Shown piece by piece: positions 14,522 through 22,577 of a DNA stretch of 51,537 bases. The notes beneath the pieces were generated by a model, which made no database searches, had not been told where the DNA came from, and saw only the letters and a program-made list of their open reading frames with translations. Position 1 is the first letter of the stretch; the number at the start of each line of letters is the position of its first letter. The position numbers and the translations under genes are program-made. Origin of the DNA: a virus; IMG/VR virus record IMGVR_UViG_3300046460_000424, positions 1 to 51,537 of that record; one strand, given 5' to 3'.

Positions 14522-14677
14522 TGCCGTACCCCGAAAATCGCAGGTACGGCAAGGTACGGCAGGTGCGGCAGAATCCACATGGCAAATCTGCCGTACCACC
14601 CCCTTCCCCCTTTAGGGGGGAGGGGTAGTGCGGCAGGTGCGGCAACGCGAGACGGGTAGAAAATCACAGGTGCGGCA
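14522..14677. repeat. Iteron-like GGTRCGGCA repeats, candidate replication origin
   Basis: Eight copies of a 9-base motif occur in 156 bases. Direct copies start at 14543, 14553 and 14562 (GGTACGGCA, GGTACGGCA, GGTGCGGCA), 14627 (AGTGCGGCA), 14636 and 14669 (GGTGCGGCA). Inverted copies TGCCGTACC lie at 14522-14530 and 14589-14597. A GC-rich hairpin (CCCCTTCCCCC against GGGGGAGGGG, 14600-14625) stands among them. A 35-codon frame (14521-14628) is coupled to the primase stop but encodes the repeat and is not convincing. The place between primase-helicase and ssb suits an origin of replication; a terminator or mRNA structure is another option. Confidence 0.6.
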
Positions 14678-14698
14678 AATCCGCAGATTGGAACGAAC

Positions 14699-15157
14699 AT
14701 GGCAGGATCAATGAACCGGGTAACGCTCGTCGGAAACGTCGGCAAAGACCCCGAGAGCAAGAGCTTCACCAATGGTGGAAAGGTCGTGAACCTCTCGATC
14801 GCGACAGCCGAGACGTGGAAGGACAAAACGACCGGCGAGCGCAAGGAAAAGACAGAGTGGCACAATGTCTCGATCTTTCAGGATGGGCTCACCGGCATCG
14901 TCGAGCAGTACGTTCGCAAGGGGTCGCGGATCCTCGTCGAGGGCAAGCTGCAGACGCGCAAGTGGCAGGACCAGTCGGGCAACGATCGGTATTCCACCGA
15001 GGTCGTGCTGCAGGGGCCTGATGCACGGATCATCCTGCTGGACGGCAAGCCGAGCGGTGACAATGCCCGCGGTTCGACGCGGGAGCAGGCCGAACAGCGC
15101 GAGGGCCCGGGCAAGAGCAAGTTCGCCGACGACCTCGACGACGACGTGCCCTTCTGA
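14699..15157 (+). CDS. ssb: Single-stranded DNA-binding protein
   Basis: A 152-residue SSB with the typical N-terminal OB fold: MNRVTLVGNVGKDPE, then VVNLSIATAETW, KTEWHNVSIF, and GSRILVEGKLQTRKWQD. A polar linker follows (about 105-140), and the acidic C-terminal tip DLDDDVPF is the segment that binds partner replication proteins. Length is close to normal for bacterial and phage SSBs. It protects ssDNA made by the exonuclease/RecT pair and by the primase-helicase. An internal ATG five codons in is an alternative start. Confidence 0.95.
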   Translation: MAGSMNRVTLVGNVGKDPESKSFTNGGKVVNLSIATAETWKDKTTGERKEKTEWHNVSIFQDGLTGIVEQYVRKGSRILVEGKLQTRKWQDQSGNDRYSTEVVLQGPDARIILLDGKPSGDNARGSTREQAEQREGPGKSKFADDLDDDVPF

Positions 15158-15211
15158 TGCGCGCCGCACCAGCACCAGCACCTTCCTCCCCGCTTTTTGA
15201 GGAGAGGTAGG

Positions 15212-15454
15212 GTGGGGGAGGGCCAGACTCACGCCGAGATGCTTCCGGCAATTCGCGCCAGCAATCAGGCGTGGCGTGACGAGCATCTGGCGCGGCTGCG
15301 CGAACGGGATCGCATCCAGGCAGAACGACGGACGCTCGCAACATCGGCGGTCAGTCGCGGGCTCAACGCGATTGGCGCGACACAGGATGAGCGAGGGGCC
15401 GTTTTCGCCGTGTTCGGCATTCACACATCGGCAACATCCAGCAACAAACGATAG
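15212..15454 (+). CDS. Hypothetical protein, 80 aa
   Basis: Unrecognised basic helical protein (ASNQAWRDEHLARLRERDRIQAERRTLATSAVSRGL), probably one long helix. GTG 15212 was preferred because GGTAGG stands just before it; a slightly longer start at 15197 would lie within a GC-rich palindrome. The gene is separated from ssb by 54 bases that include the palindrome. Confidence 0.58.
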   Translation: MGEGQTHAEMLPAIRASNQAWRDEHLARLRERDRIQAERRTLATSAVSRGLNAIGATQDERGAVFAVFGIHTSATSSNKR

Positions 15455-15486
15455 TTTTATTATCATTTCCACCGGGCGGGGTTCAC

Positions 15487-16251
15487 ATGGGCAAGGCGAC
15501 ACACAGGCAACCGGCAAAGCACCTTGACGCACCCGAGGTGACCGGCATCGACGCGACCCCCGAACGGTTCGCCAAGGATGACAGCGATGTTGTTACGGCG
15601 TTGATCGACCGGGCAGGCGAGCGACCCGGCAAGGCGAGGCGGTTCCGGTCATCGCACCTCGACCGCATGCACAAGTCGGGGACGTTGAATTATTACCAGT
15701 GGTACGCGGGGGATTGGTACCGGAATACGCACAACCGGTGCCAGTTTCCGTTGTCGGTTGTTGCGTCGTACGGCGAGCGCTCGGGGGCGGGCGAGTATCC
15801 CGGGACGTTCGGCTACGGCCTGCCGCGTCAGGAGGCTCAGTTGCGGGCTCGTGATGCGCTGCGGATGGCCAGGGCGCAGTTTCCGCGCGACATGATCGGG
15901 TTCATGGACCGGCTGCTGATTCATGACAGCATGCCGCGGTATGGCGGGCGTGCGGCGATGCGGAACGTTGCGCAGATCCGGCGAGCCCTGGATACGCTGG
16001 CGGGGTATTTGCAGCTAGGGGCGGCGGGGAAGCGGAAGTTCGAGGATATCGAGCCGATCGTGATAGGCGTCGACGTGGCCAGCGGGCCTGTTAGCGCCAG
16101 CGTATCGGTCTTCGCCCTAGCCGCAGATGGCGCGGCCGAGGTGTACCGCGCATCGATGGACCCCGCCTTCCTCGACGATCGCGGTTTGATGCTGCCGGCG
16201 GAGGAGATTGCGGGTATCATTCGGGGGCGGATGGAGGAGGGCGAGACGTGA
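15487..16251 (+). CDS. Hypothetical protein, possible late regulator
   Basis: A 254-residue protein. The region LDRMHKSGTLNYYQWYAGDWYRNTHNRCQFPLSVVASYG (about 58-96) resembles the alpha-helical segment of DUF6456-type proteins, in which a residue pattern 'G-L-x-x-x-Q-x-A-G-x-x-Y/R' opens the domain. This is followed by an Arg-rich helix and a C-terminal beta-rich part. It is the penultimate gene before the terminator at 16531 and the late genes, the place where many phages put an antiterminator or late activator. Both the family and the role are inferences. Confidence 0.72.
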   Translation: MGKATHRQPAKHLDAPEVTGIDATPERFAKDDSDVVTALIDRAGERPGKARRFRSSHLDRMHKSGTLNYYQWYAGDWYRNTHNRCQFPLSVVASYGERSGAGEYPGTFGYGLPRQEAQLRARDALRMARAQFPRDMIGFMDRLLIHDSMPRYGGRAAMRNVAQIRRALDTLAGYLQLGAAGKRKFEDIEPIVIGVDVASGPVSASVSVFALAADGAAEVYRASMDPAFLDDRGLMLPAEEIAGIIRGRMEEGET

Positions 16252-16490
16252 CGATCCCGATCTTCACTCACCAGAGCAGCGTCGTCGTCGCGTCAAAAGG
16301 GTGGACAATCTTCATTGGCCCAAACCCTTTTGACGACCTCGTACGCGGGGAGGCGAGAGGAAGGCGGGTGTCGCACGAAGGCAGGGAGAAAGTCATCGTA
16401 GCGGTCGAGGCATTCGCGAAGGCGAGCGAGCCCCGCAAGGGCGAGGCCGTAGGTTTCGTATTCGAACCCGAGAGTGCGCGAGGGACTTGA
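16248..16490 (+). CDS. Hypothetical protein, 80 aa
   Basis: Unrecognised protein with an N-terminal beta-rich half (IFTHQSSVVVASKGWTIFIGPNPFDDL) and a helical second half. GTG start overlaps the previous stop (GTGA). It ends 40 bases before a terminator-like hairpin and so closes the replication operon. Confidence 0.7.
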   Translation: MTIPIFTHQSSVVVASKGWTIFIGPNPFDDLVRGEARGRRVSHEGREKVIVAVEAFAKASEPRKGEAVGFVFEPESARGT

Positions 16491-16530
16491 ACACCCCGGA
16501 AAACTCGGATACACAACCGCAATGATCTAG

Positions 16531-16558
16531 AGGCGCGTCCGGAAACGGGGGCGCCTTT
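16531..16558 (+). terminator. Terminator-like hairpin after the replication operon
   Basis: AGGCGC (16531-16536) pairs with GCGCCT (16551-16556), followed by a short T-run (TTT). The loop itself could pair further (CCGG/ACGGGG). It separates early from late genes, where antitermination would be needed if transcription continues into the late region. Confidence 0.6.
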
Positions 16559-16837
16559 CGCATTTCAGCGCCGGCTCCTCCCCTTGTCGAGCGCTGAGCC
16601 CCGCCAGCAGCCACCCAGACGCGCAACCCTGTAGCTCATCCTGGCACATCGCGGCCCGGCTCTGACTCGCTGGCGGGTATTCTTCATGGTGCCGCATTTC
16701 CGCGGGCGACCTCTGGCAGCGTACGTAACCAGTCCATGCTCCCGCGTCAGGGCAAACCGTGCGGCACGCCCTTTCGGGGGTTCGGAACGCGGTAAGCATG
16801 GGAATGCCAGAACCACTTTTCACGATCGGAGGCCGAT
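16559..16837 (+). other. Non-coding leader between replication and virion genes
   Basis: No convincing reading frame in about 280 bases. It should hold the late promoter, but I could not pick out clear -35 and -10 boxes. The last 100 bases form a GC-rich, likely folded leader (CGTGCGGCACGCCCTTTCGGGGG) ending in CGGAGGCCGAT before the start codon at 16838. The same GGAGGCCG sequence precedes the capsid gene at 24534. Confidence 0.5.
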
Positions 16838-17497
16838 ATGGCTGCAGCTATCACGGTGCCCGTTCGTCGCGGGCAGGGGTTCGAACTGCCGATTGCGGTC
16901 GTTCAGGTGAGCGGGCTCGGTATCGAGCTACCGACTGGCGCAACGGGCGCAACTGCAGCGTTCAGCAAGCCGACGAACACGGCGGGCGTGGCTGCTGGCA
17001 ACGCGACCTATCGCGCAAGCGGCGTCGGCTATGCCGGCTACGTTACCCCAACAGACATGATCGCGATAACTGGCTCGGCGACAAAAACCGTCGCCATCGT
17101 GAACTTCGGTTTGCAAATCCAGTCGACTGCAGCCGCTCTCCAGACGCTGTACTTCATCAAGCGCAGCGCAGCGAACACTGGCGGCACGGCGACCAACCCC
17201 ACGGCGTTCGCACTGGACAGCACCAACGCCGCAGCGACGGCCGTAGTCAACCTCTACAGCGCCGCGCCTGCTGGCCTTGGGGCCGCTGTCGGCACGGTGC
17301 TACCCCTTCAATTCTCATCCTCGACGCTTACCACTGCTGGCGCACAGACGTCGCTCGGTACGGCCACCAGCCTCCTCGACCTGCGCCAGCCCGTGATCCT
17401 TCGCGGAGTCGCGGAGAGCCTCGCCCTCAACTACAACGGCGCCGCACTCACGGCGGGCTTCGCGGCCACGTGGTTCGTCGAGTGGATCGAGTACTAG
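16838..17497 (+). CDS. Probable virion structural protein, 219 aa
   Basis: Composition rich in Ala, Thr, Gly and Ser with alternating hydrophobic residues points to a beta-sandwich structural protein, such as a head decoration or head fibre protein. A strong ribosome-binding site (GGAGG) and a structured leader suggest high expression. It is unusual that it lies before the terminase genes rather than beside the capsid gene. No family recognised. It resembles in style the protein at 18122-18646, and the two flank the small terminase gene. Confidence 0.7.
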   Translation: MAAAITVPVRRGQGFELPIAVVQVSGLGIELPTGATGATAAFSKPTNTAGVAAGNATYRASGVGYAGYVTPTDMIAITGSATKTVAIVNFGLQIQSTAAALQTLYFIKRSAANTGGTATNPTAFALDSTNAAATAVVNLYSAAPAGLGAAVGTVLPLQFSSSTLTTAGAQTSLGTATSLLDLRQPVILRGVAESLALNYNGAALTAGFAATWFVEWIEY

Positions 17498-17501
17498 GCT
17501 A

Positions 17502-18050
17502 ATGCCTGTCCTCAGCAACCCCCAACACGAGACGTTCGTGCATGGGTTGGCTGATGGCCTATCGAGGGATGCGGCCTACCAGGCGGCAGGGTTTGGCAAC
17601 AGCCGTGCGAATGCGTCGCGACTGGCGGCAAAGCCCGAGATCAAGGCGCGGCTGGCGGAGATCATGGGCGCTGCGGCTGAGCGGGTCGAGATCACGCAGG
17701 CGATGGTGCTGGCCGAGCTGGCGAAGATCGGTTTCTCGGATATTCGCAAGCTGTTCGGCCCCGGCGGCGCACTGAAGCGCGTCGAAGATCTGGACGACGA
17801 GACCGCGGCGTTCGTGTCCTCGGTCAAGGTCGTGACGCGGCGCCTGCCCGGCGGCGGCGAAGGCGAAGTCGAGCACGTTGCCGAGATCAAGCAGTGGGAC
17901 AAGCTGTCCGCGCTGGAGAAGATCGGCAAGCACATCGGCATGTTCAAGGAAGCGCCGGTTGAGGCGCCGGTCGTGAATTTCAACATCGGCGACCAGGACC
18001 TTGCCCGCCTGATCGTGTTCCAGCTCACCAAGGCTTCGAAGGAGGCCTGA
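17502..18050 (+). CDS. terS: Terminase small subunit
   Basis: A 182-residue protein. The N-terminus QHETFVHGLADGLSRDAAYQAAGFGNSRANASRLAAKPEIKARLAEIM is the helix-turn-helix of the Terminase_2-type small subunit, followed by helical oligomerisation segments (EITQAMVLAELAKIGFSD) and a C-terminal part that would contact the large subunit. It recognises phage DNA for packaging. The large subunit follows two genes later, after a structural protein and a small unknown gene. Confidence 0.9.
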   Translation: MPVLSNPQHETFVHGLADGLSRDAAYQAAGFGNSRANASRLAAKPEIKARLAEIMGAAAERVEITQAMVLAELAKIGFSDIRKLFGPGGALKRVEDLDDETAAFVSSVKVVTRRLPGGGEGEVEHVAEIKQWDKLSALEKIGKHIGMFKEAPVEAPVVNFNIGDQDLARLIVFQLTKASKEA

Positions 18051-18121
18051 CCGAACCCCGCGCGCGTCGGGCCTGAACGCGCACCTCCCAAGCAACAGCA
18101 CAAAAGCATGGAGTACCTTCA

Positions 18122-18646
18122 ATGGTAGATATCCTCACGTCCATCCGTGGCCGCCTCTTCGGCCTCGCGCCCGATGGCCGCTTCGTCTTCAATCGCTCCG
18201 GCGGTGGTCAGGACCTGCTCGGCCCCAGCCCGACCGTCACCGTCTCGTCGGCGCAGCTTCTGGCGCTCAACGCGACGCCGAAGACGCTGGTCGCCGCGCC
18301 TGGGGCCGGCTTCGCGATCATCCCGAAGCGTGTCCTTATCTACAAGCCCGCGGGCACGGCCTATGCAGGCGTCGCGGCCGGCGAAGATCTGGTGCTGAAG
18401 TACACTGACGGCTCCGGCGCGCAGTGCTCCAGCGTCATCGAGACGACGGGCTTCCTCGATCAGGCGACCGCACAGACGCGCGTCGCCCATGCGCCAGGCT
18501 CGATGACGACCGTTGCGGGCGACTATACGCCCGTCGCGAATGCCGCCCTCGTCCTGCATCTCCTGTCGGGTGAAATCATCACCGGCACGAGCCCGCTGTA
18601 CGTGAAGGTCTGGTACGATGTCGTCCAGACGGTGTTCACGGCGTGA
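18122..18646 (+). CDS. Probable virion structural protein, 174 aa
   Basis: An Ala/Gly/Thr-rich, likely beta-rich protein (VTVSSAQLLALNATPKTLVAAPGAGFAIIPKRVLIYKPAGTAY). The LLALNATPKTLVAAPGAG segment resembles repeats of phage head-fibre and decoration proteins. A leader of 71 bases with GC-rich pairing and GGAG before the ATG. It ends in a GTGA junction with the next gene. Confidence 0.68.
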   Translation: MVDILTSIRGRLFGLAPDGRFVFNRSGGGQDLLGPSPTVTVSSAQLLALNATPKTLVAAPGAGFAIIPKRVLIYKPAGTAYAGVAAGEDLVLKYTDGSGAQCSSVIETTGFLDQATAQTRVAHAPGSMTTVAGDYTPVANAALVLHLLSGEIITGTSPLYVKVWYDVVQTVFTA

Positions 18647-18879
18647 CGATCATTATGGGTGTTCCCGAGCCAAGTTCGGTCGGGGTCACTGTGCGCGATG
18701 GCCTGATACATCTCAGCACCTTCGGGGAATTCGAGGGGCAGCGGGCGCACTGCGTGACATCGTTTGCGGCCGATGTGGGCATGAGATTGTGCGACGCGCT
18801 TAATGCTGCACTACCATTCGCAGTGCAAGTAAGAGGCGGCGCGCCAGTCATTGCCTTCGTGGTGGCGCCCAAAGAATGA
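18643..18879 (+). CDS. Hypothetical protein, 78 aa
   Basis: Unrecognised small protein with a short beta domain (SVGVTVRDGLIHLSTFGEFEG) followed by the helix ADVGMRLCDALNAALPFA and a final strand. It is coupled by GTGA to the structural gene before it and by ATGA to the large terminase gene after it. Confidence 0.72.
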   Translation: MTIIMGVPEPSSVGVTVRDGLIHLSTFGEFEGQRAHCVTSFAADVGMRLCDALNAALPFAVQVRGGAPVIAFVVAPKE

Positions 18880-20459
18880 CCCTGCTCGACGAGGTCGCTG
18901 CAAAGATCGGGGGAATGGACCCTGACGAGCGTGCGGCCCTCGTCGAGCAGGTTGCGCCCCTGAAGGAGCGCATGCGGTTCGTGCCGTTGCCGGGGCCGCA
19001 GACGGAAGCGTATCTCTGTAAGGCGGATATCCTGCTGTACGGAGGGCAGGCTGGCGGCGGGAAGTCCTATCTCGTGATGGGGCTCGCCAGCCAGGAGCAT
19101 CAGTCCAGCATCGTATTCCGCCGTGAATCGTCGCAGACGGACGGCCTCGAGAGGGCTGGCAAGGAAATCATTGGCGACAGCGCCCGGTTCAACGGCACCG
19201 ACAAGGAATGGAGCTGGCTTACTGGCCGCTCGCTCAAGCTGGCGGGCATGCAGCTTCCGGGCGACTGGAACAAGCACGCCGGCCGTGAGCGCGACCTGAT
19301 GGCGTTCGATGAGGCAGGCGAGTTTCTTCGCGAACAGGTCGCATCGCTACTCGCATGGAACCGCGGGCCTGAGGGGCAGCGTTGCCGGGTCGTTCTGGCA
19401 TCCAATCCGCCACGATCGGCTGATGGCTACTGGATGACCGAATGGTTCGCCCCATGGCTGGATCCGCACCACGCCTTGCACGCCGAACAGGGCGAGTTGC
19501 GTTGGGCCGTCATGCTCGATGGCTCGGCCGGGCTCTATCCGAACTGGGTCGATGGGCCGGACGCCGAGTACATCGTCGATGGCGAGCGGCGGGAGGTGCT
19601 GTCATTCACGTTCATTCCCGCGTCGCTCAAGGACAATCCTTACCGCAACACGCCTGAGTACCGCGCCAAGATCGACAGCCTGCCCGAACCGCTTCGGTCG
19701 CAGCTCAAGCACGGCGACTTCGGAGCGGGCGTTCAAGACGACCTGGCGCAGGCCATCCCCACGGAATGGGTGAAGGCGGCGATGTATCGCTGGACCGAGC
19801 GCCGCCCGGTTGGAATCCCGATGTGTGCGATGGGCGTGGACGTTGCTCAGGGCGGCAACGACAAGACGGTCATCGCCACCCGCTACGACGATTGGTTCGA
19901 TAATCTGCTTGCTATCCCGGGGGCTGAAACGCCGGGCGGCTCGGATGTGGCGGGCAAGGTACTCGCGAAGCGCCATGACGGGGCAAAGGTGATCGTCGAT
20001 CTTGGCGGGGGCTGGGGCGGTGACGCGCTTGCTCATCTCGTCAAGAACGGCGTCGATGCAGTCGGCTACATGGGAGTGAAGGACTCGGTTCGCCGAACCC
20101 GCGACAACCAGCTTCGGTTCTGCAATGTTCGCACTGAGGCTTACTGGCGTTTCCGCGAGGCCATCGACCCATCGAACGTCGGTGGTGCCACGCTGGCGCT
20201 GCCTGACGACAAGGAATTGCTTGCCGACCTGACGGCCCCGACCTTCGAAACGAAGTCGGGCAAGGGCGGCATGGTCATACACCTCGAGCCCAAGGAAAAG
20301 CTGGTCAAGCGCATCGGCCGATCACCCGACAAGGGCGACGCAGTGGTGATGTGCTGGTGGGCGGGCGCCAAGGCAATCACCGATGCGGAGAACTGGCGGG
20401 CCGATCAGACAGGCCGGCCCGGCGGACGCGTCCCCAAAGTCATCACGAGGAAGCGGTAA
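18876..20459 (+). CDS. terL: Terminase large subunit
   Basis: A 527-residue packaging motor ATPase-nuclease. ATPase domain: Walker A YGGQAGGGKS (55-64), Walker B LMAFDEAGEF (141-150, with Asp145 and catalytic Glu146), and the coupling segment VVLASNPP (172-179). RNase H-like nuclease domain: MGVDVAQGGNDKT (Asp322), VIVDLGGGWGG (Asp about 379) and a likely third acidic residue near the end (PDKGDAVVM). It cuts concatemeric DNA and drives it into the head. The length is normal for the family. Confidence 0.96.
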   Translation: MTLLDEVAAKIGGMDPDERAALVEQVAPLKERMRFVPLPGPQTEAYLCKADILLYGGQAGGGKSYLVMGLASQEHQSSIVFRRESSQTDGLERAGKEIIGDSARFNGTDKEWSWLTGRSLKLAGMQLPGDWNKHAGRERDLMAFDEAGEFLREQVASLLAWNRGPEGQRCRVVLASNPPRSADGYWMTEWFAPWLDPHHALHAEQGELRWAVMLDGSAGLYPNWVDGPDAEYIVDGERREVLSFTFIPASLKDNPYRNTPEYRAKIDSLPEPLRSQLKHGDFGAGVQDDLAQAIPTEWVKAAMYRWTERRPVGIPMCAMGVDVAQGGNDKTVIATRYDDWFDNLLAIPGAETPGGSDVAGKVLAKRHDGAKVIVDLGGGWGGDALAHLVKNGVDAVGYMGVKDSVRRTRDNQLRFCNVRTEAYWRFREAIDPSNVGGATLALPDDKELLADLTAPTFETKSGKGGMVIHLEPKEKLVKRIGRSPDKGDAVVMCWWAGAKAITDAENWRADQTGRPGGRVPKVITRKR

Positions 20460-20690
20460 ATGGCGGGAAAGATTCTAGGAAGCGGCCTGTTCGGGCTGGC
20501 GGGCAAGGCATTGGCGCCAAAGCCAGCCGCAGTTGCCGACACGCCAACCCCCGCACCAACGCCCGTCATGCCGATTGCGGATGACGCGAAGGTCAGCGCC
20601 GCCCGCAAGCGCTCGATCGCCGCACAGAGGCAGCGCCAGGGTAGGCCCAGCACCATCCTGACCACCGATTCCGAAACGCTTAGGAGGTAA
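20460..20690 (+). CDS. Small virion-associated protein, STIL-motif
   Basis: A 76-residue protein. A glycine-rich start (MAGKILGSGLFGLAGKAL), a Pro/Ala linker and the ending ARKRSIAAQRQRQGRPSTILTT are the pattern of a small phage protein found next to portal genes in many tailed phages. Function unknown, probably assembly. It begins directly after the terL stop. The next gene looks like a diverged copy. Confidence 0.75.
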   Translation: MAGKILGSGLFGLAGKALAPKPAAVADTPTPAPTPVMPIADDAKVSAARKRSIAAQRQRQGRPSTILTTDSETLRR

Positions 20691-20693
20691 ATC

Positions 20694-20909
20694 ATGGCAT
20701 CGAAAATTCTCGGCGGCATCGGCAGCATCTTCGGCATCGGCGGCAAGAAGAAGGCTGCTGCGGCAACGCCGACCGCTGAGGCCGCGAGCGGGCCTATCAT
20801 CAAGTCGCTGAACCCCACGCAGGAGCAGATCAAGAAGATTGGTCTGAAGAAGCTGGTAGGCGGCAACGTTGGCGCGCCGACTATCCTGTCCGACAAGCTG
20901 GGCAACTAG
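20694..20909 (+). CDS. Small virion-associated protein, paralogue of the preceding gene
   Basis: A 71-residue protein with the same layout as its neighbour: MASKILGGIGSIFGIGGKKK, an Ala-rich linker, then GAPTILSDKLGN. The shared start (MA-S/G-KILG) and the PTIL motif near the end suggest duplication. AGGAGG stands before the ATG. Between them lie only 3 bases. Confidence 0.72.
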   Translation: MASKILGGIGSIFGIGGKKKAAAATPTAEAASGPIIKSLNPTQEQIKKIGLKKLVGGNVGAPTILSDKLGN

Positions 20910-20912
20910 CGC

Positions 20913-22577
20913 ATGGACGTGAAAGCGCTCATCGAACGCGGCGACACGCTGTTTTCGAAGCGCGGTACCCTGCTGTCCCTATGGCAGGAGACAGCGGATG
21001 CGTTCTACCCCGAGCGTGCGGACTTCACGATCACGCGCACGCTCGGTGACGATTTCGCTTCGCACCTGACGACCAGCTACCCGTTGCTCATCCGCCGCGA
21101 CCTGGGCAATTCGCTCGGGACCATGATGCGCCCGACCAGCATCGACTGGTTCCAGATGCGTGCCGAGCGCGAGGAATATGAGGACCAGCCGGCCAAGGCA
21201 TGGCTCGAATACGCGACGAGCATCCAGAAGCGCGCAATGTACGATCGCAAGTCCCTGTTCACGCGCGCCTCCAAAGAGAGCGACCACGACATTGCGGCGT
21301 TCGGCCAGTCGGTGAAGACGGTCGAGCTCAACCGCAATGCGGACGGCCTGCTCTATCGCTGCTGGCACCTGCGCGACGTCGCATGGTGCGAGAACAGCGA
21401 GGGCAAGATCGACACCGTCCATCGCAAGTGGAAGCCGACCTGCGCTGAACTTTGCCAGATCTTCGGCGACAAGGTGCATTCCAAGGTCAGGGACATGCTC
21501 ACCGGCCCGAAGAAGGAGCCGTACAAGCAACTCAACGTCCGTCACATCGTCATGGCGGCGGAAGAATATGGCGATGAGCGCTGGACGGCACGGCGCGGCG
21601 ACGGCGAACTGCGCACGCCATACGTGTCGATCTATCTCGATGTCGATAATCAGCACGTCATCGAAGCGACCGGCCAGTCCTATTTCATGTACGTGATTCC
21701 GCGCTGGCAGACGGTGTCGGGTTCGCAGTACGCCTTCAGCCCGGCGAGTGTGTGCGGGCTGCCCGACGCGCGGCTGCTGCAGGCGATGACGCGGACGCTG
21801 CTGGAGGCGGGCGAGAAGGCGACCAACCCGCCGATGGTGGGGGTGCAGGAGGCGATCCGGGGCGACATCGCGGTTTATGCCGGCGGCATCACTTGGGTAG
21901 ATGCGGCCTATGACGAGCGGCTCGGCGAGGTTCTGCGCCCGCTGACGCAGGACAAGTCGGGCTTCCCGATCGGCAAGGACGCGGCGCGCGATATCATGAT
22001 GACCCTGCGCGAGGCGTTTTTCCTCGACAAGCTGAGCCTTCCCGAGCGTGGCCCCGAGATGACCGCCTATGAGGTCGGCCAGCGGGTGCAGGACTATATC
22101 CGTCAGGCGTCGCCCCTGTTCGAGCCGCTTGAGGATGAGGACAACGGCGCCACCTGCGAAGTGACGTTCGAACTGTTGATGCGGCACGGCGCGTTCGGGC
22201 CGGCGGAGGAAATCCCGCAGAGCATTCGCGGCAAGGAGATCGGGTTCCGGTTCGAATCTCCGCTGCACGAGGCGATCGAGCGGCAGAAGGGCTCCAAGTT
22301 TCAGGAGGCGCTTGGGCTGCTCGGGCTGGTCGCCAACGTCGATCCAGCGGCTGCGCAACAGCTCGATATCGTCACCGCCTTCCGCGACACGCTCCTGTCG
22401 ATCGGCATGCCCGCGAAGTGGGCGCGCTCGGAAGAGGAGGTGCAGAAGCTGGTCGAAGCGGCCGAACAGGAGAAGCAGGCGGCTGGGCTGTTGGAAGCGC
22501 TCGGCCAAGGCGCTGACGTGGCGCAGAAGATTGGGGATGCTGGGCAATCGCTCAATGCGGAGGCGATGGCCGCGTGA
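20913..22577 (+). CDS. T7-like head-tail connector (portal) protein
   Basis: A 554-residue protein of the podovirus head-to-tail connecting family. Typical parts: LWQETADAFYPERADFT (24-40), RRDLGNSLGTMMRPTSIDWFQM (about 62-84), the R-A-M-Y-D-R-K-S-L-F-T-R-A-S-K-E-S-D region, the DARLLQAMTRTLLEAGEKATNPPM segment (about 285-308) and a C-terminal Glu/Lys-rich helix. The length is near that of T7 gp8 (536). Twelve copies would form the vertex through which DNA enters. It defines the particle as short-tailed. Confidence 0.92.
   Translation: MDVKALIERGDTLFSKRGTLLSLWQETADAFYPERADFTITRTLGDDFASHLTTSYPLLIRRDLGNSLGTMMRPTSIDWFQMRAEREEYEDQPAKAWLEYATSIQKRAMYDRKSLFTRASKESDHDIAAFGQSVKTVELNRNADGLLYRCWHLRDVAWCENSEGKIDTVHRKWKPTCAELCQIFGDKVHSKVRDMLTGPKKEPYKQLNVRHIVMAAEEYGDERWTARRGDGELRTPYVSIYLDVDNQHVIEATGQSYFMYVIPRWQTVSGSQYAFSPASVCGLPDARLLQAMTRTLLEAGEKATNPPMVGVQEAIRGDIAVYAGGITWVDAAYDERLGEVLRPLTQDKSGFPIGKDAARDIMMTLREAFFLDKLSLPERGPEMTAYEVGQRVQDYIRQASPLFEPLEDEDNGATCEVTFELLMRHGAFGPAEEIPQSIRGKEIGFRFESPLHEAIERQKGSKFQEALGLLGLVANVDPAAAQQLDIVTAFRDTLLSIGMPAKWARSEEEVQKLVEAAEQEKQAAGLLEALGQGADVAQKIGDAGQSLNAEAMAA

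Noticed and set aside
14521-14628. 35-codon frame starting in the primase stop
   Set aside because: It mainly encodes the GGTRCGGCA repeats and a GC-rich hairpin; better explained as a non-coding repeat region.
14522-14677. CRISPR array
   Set aside because: The repeats are only 9 bases, irregularly spaced and partly inverted; no cas genes in the window.
16468-16560. Sequence resembling the reverse of a tRNA T-arm (GAGGGACTTGAACACC)
   Set aside because: No matching acceptor strand or D-arm is found on either strand and the T-stem has a mismatch. It is probably chance or an old att remnant.
20979-22547. Long minus-strand frame of 522 codons opposite the connector gene
   Set aside because: Arg/Leu/Val-rich antisense frame typical of high-GC genes; the plus frame is a recognised connector protein.
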